Shown here: one piece after another, positions 14,575-16,083 of the stretch
Layout of the letters: each line of letters begins with the position of its first letter
Position numbering within the stretch: the first letter of the stretch is position 1
From: Lachnospiraceae bacterium
Lineage (GTDB): Bacteria > Bacillota > Clostridia > Lachnospirales > Lachnospiraceae
Length of the DNA: 16,083 nucleotides
Reading direction: 5' to 3'
Assembly: GCA_009774235.1 (NCBI GenBank)
Contig: VSNJ01000093.1
Span: 1 to 16,083, forward strand
Notes under the pieces: generated by a model
The model's input: only the letters and a program-made list of their open reading frames with translations
Databases searched by the model: none
What the model was told of the DNA's origin: nothing
Made by a program: the position numbers and the translations under genes

Positions 14575-15348
14575 TTATGAACCTGAATATTGTTTTAAAC
14601 TATCATAGGGAATACTGCCTCCAAACAAATCAAGTGCACTTCCTATTGTAAAATCAACATTCCCTTTACCATATTCATTAATATAAGAAATATCCTCCAT
14701 TGAATGTATGCCGCCTGCATATGTTACTTTCCTGTTACAGGAAGCCAGAATATCTATAACTGCCTTTTCAATGCCTGCAGCCTTACCTTCAACATCTACA
14801 GCATGTACAAGAAATTCATCACAATAACTGCCAAGCTTCTCTAATAAGCGGCTGTTTAACACTTCATTAGTAACCTTCTGCCATCTGTCTGTTACAATAT
14901 AATAATTATCCCTGATATACCGGCAGCTAAGGTCAAGCACAAGCTTGTTCCTGCCTGTCACTGTAGAAAGCTGTTTTAACCTGCCATAATCTATAATTCC
15001 ATCCCTGAATACATAAGATGTTACAATTACATGTGATGCCCCCATATCCAGGTACATCTTTGCATTATCTATATTTACGCCTCCACCTGCCTGCATTCCG
15101 TTCCTGAATGTTCCAAGTGCTTTCCCTGCTTGTGCAATATCAGCATTATAATACTGGCTTCCAGGAGGATTTAATATAATTACATGTCCCCCTGTAAATC
15201 CATCTCTTTTATACATTTCTGCATAATAGGCAGCATCTTTTAAAGATACAAAGTTATCTTCTGCCTGGCTGCCATTATCCTTAAGGCTGCTTCCTACTAT
15301 CTGCTTTACTGAACCGTTGTGTATATCAATACAAGGCCTGAATTTCAT
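14575..15348 (-). CDS. hisA: Eukaryote-type HisA (ProFAR isomerase)
   Basis: Phosphoribosylformimino-5-aminoimidazole carboxamide ribotide isomerase, 257 residues, a TIM barrel acting at the fourth step of histidine synthesis. The sequence follows the eukaryotic HIS6 type rather than standard bacterial HisA: FRPCIDIHNGSVKQIVG (3-19), GGHVI (53-57), GASHVIVTSYVF (103-114), LVLDLSCR (136-143), IVTDRWQK (151-158), DEFLVHAVDVEGK (177-189) and GSALDLFGG (236-244). D8 and D139 are the likely catalytic acids, and AGGG (87-90) and AGG (211-213) bind phosphate. No other his gene is in the window. I prefer the ATG at 15348, which matches the family N-terminus; the ATG at 15369, one base after the upstream stop, would add seven residues and is possible. 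It is probably co-transcribed with the MltG-like gene. Confidence 0.88.
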   Translation of the reverse strand: MKFRPCIDIHNGSVKQIVGSSLKDNGSQAEDNFVSLKDAAYYAEMYKRDGFTGGHVIILNPPGSQYYNADIAQAGKALGTFRNGMQAGGGVNIDNAKMYLDMGASHVIVTSYVFRDGIIDYGRLKQLSTVTGRNKLVLDLSCRYIRDNYYIVTDRWQKVTNEVLNSRLLEKLGSYCDEFLVHAVDVEGKAAGIEKAVIDILASCNRKVTYAGGIHSMEDISYINEYGKGNVDFTIGSALDLFGGSIPYDSLKQYSGS

Positions 15349-15370
15349 ATTAAAACCTGTACCTTTCATT

Positions 15371-15979
15371 CTATCTGGAACCTGATGTTATCTTTTCTGC
15401 AAGTTCCTGGAAAGTATCTTCTGGTGACACATCATATGTACCTGATTTTATAACATTACTGTAACCATTATCAGAAAGATACTTGTCAAATTCGCTTGCG
15501 CTGTTAATTACTCCCATATCTTCAAGCATACTGCTTACCTTTCCTGCCCAGTCACCGTCACTTATAGTAAGCTGTTTTTTAGCATTTTCTGCCTCTTTTT
15601 CTGCCTTATCTTTGGCATCTTTAAATTTCTTATCAATATTGTTATTGTCCTTTTTATCTTTTTTTACAGGTGCTTTCGTTGCCTTGCTGCTTACACCACT
15701 GCTGCTTGTTGGCTCTGGTGTAACAGCAGCCTCTGGAGTTGTAACAGCTTCAGGGGTTGTGGCAGCCTCTGGGGATGCAGTTGTTTCTGGTGTAGTGCTT
15801 TCTTCCGGCATTGATGCTATTACTTTATTGCTGTTATTACTTTCAAAAGCCATTCCAAGCTTCTTGGCACGTGCTATTGTAGCTGGCTCAGAAGTCCTTA
15901 TAAAGCATGATATCCCAAGTATAATTGCTGCAAACAGGACACCTGCCCCAAATCCTCTTAAAAATGATTTCTTATCCAT
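15371..15979 (-). CDS. Membrane-anchored MltG-like protein lacking the catalytic domain
   Basis: A 202-residue protein with one N-terminal membrane segment (about 9-27), a Thr/Pro/Glu-rich linker with repeated TPEA units (about 61-92), a charged Lys/Asp/Glu helix (about 105-136), and a C-terminal domain of about 60 residues. That last part (WAGKVSSMLEDMGVINS, then SGTYDVSPEDTFQELAEKI) resembles the LysM-like subdomain of MltG/YceG endolytic transglycosylases. The catalytic part that normally follows is absent, so it probably binds peptidoglycan rather than cutting it. I chose the ATG at 15979 because GGAGAC lies about six bases upstream; an ATG 18 bases earlier overlaps that site. Its stop is one base from a possible hisA start. 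Enzymatic activity is not expected. Confidence 0.75.
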   Translation of the reverse strand: MDKKSFLRGFGAGVLFAAIILGISCFIRTSEPATIARAKKLGMAFESNNSNKVIASMPEESTTPETTASPEAATTPEAVTTPEAAVTPEPTSSSGVSSKATKAPVKKDKKDNNNIDKKFKDAKDKAEKEAENAKKQLTISDGDWAGKVSSMLEDMGVINSASEFDKYLSDNGYSNVIKSGTYDVSPEDTFQELAEKITSGSR

Positions 15980-16016
15980 ATAAACGTCTCCATTCATTTA
16001 ATCTCATCAGACAAAT

Positions 16017-16046
16017 AAAAACCTGCTGCTTAAAAAGCAGGTTTTT
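16017..16046. terminator. Terminator of the upstream minus-strand gene
   Basis: AAAAACCTGCT (16017-16027) pairs with AGCAGGTTTTT (16036-16046) across an eight-base loop. T-runs flank both sides, so it could act in either direction. It starts ten bases after the probable stop of the minus-strand gene at the window edge. Confidence 0.82.
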
Positions 16047-16056
16047 TAAAGATTAC

Positions 16057-16083
16057 CTAGTACATCCAGTCAGTTTTTAAAAT
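16057..16083 (-). CDS. Probable 3' end of a gene cut by the window edge
   Basis: On the minus strand the last bases read ILKTDWMY followed by TAG (16057-16059). The stop lies ten bases before a strong terminator, the usual arrangement of a gene end. Eight residues are too few to name a product, and the other frames cannot be excluded. Confidence 0.35.
   Translation of the reverse strand: MLKTDWMY

Overview
The window looks like chromosomal DNA from a low-GC, Gram-positive anaerobe of the Clostridia, most likely a Lachnospiraceae. The reasons are AT-rich intergenic DNA, strong AGGAGG-type ribosome sites, a CIRCE operator on groESL, a free-standing GlnRS beside a DUF2225 protein, a DUF6062 protein and a eukaryote-type HisA. 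This placement is inferred from gene families; no search was run. Most genes lie on the minus strand; the plus strand carries a methyltransferase, the DUF6062 gene and an LRR surface protein.

Layout. 1-495: intergenic DNA whose main content is a candidate structured RNA (85-283), followed by a promoter. 496-1296 (+): SAM-dependent methyltransferase, which shares a strong bidirectional terminator with the convergent genes that follow. 1369-4196 (-): a small membrane protein, guaB (IMP dehydrogenase) and a membrane-anchored amidase; the guaB promoter overlaps the stop codon of the membrane-protein gene. 4468-5562 (-): membrane acyltransferase. 5773-7758 (-): groES-groEL behind a consensus-like promoter and a CIRCE operator. 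8084-8800 (+): DUF6062 protein with a duplicated Cys/His module. 8948-11538 (-): glnS followed by a tightly coupled DUF2225 gene. 11838-13166 (+): a secreted BspA-like leucine-rich-repeat protein split by one in-frame TAA. 13328-14023 (-): SleB-type cell-wall hydrolase. 14119-14550: long non-coding stretch with a second, weaker structured element. 14575-15979 (-): an MltG-like membrane protein and a eukaryote-type HisA. 16057-16083: probable last codons of a further minus-strand gene.

Most of this is housekeeping: GTP synthesis, protein folding, tRNA charging, histidine synthesis and envelope work (amidase, acyltransferase, SleB hydrolase, MltG-like protein). I see no phage, transposon, CRISPR or defence system. 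The points most worth a second look are the candidate RNA at 85-283 with mutually exclusive helices, the single stop codon splitting the LRR protein, the eukaryote-type HisA, the duplicated metal-binding-like module in the DUF6062 protein, and the altered KMSKS loop of GlnRS.
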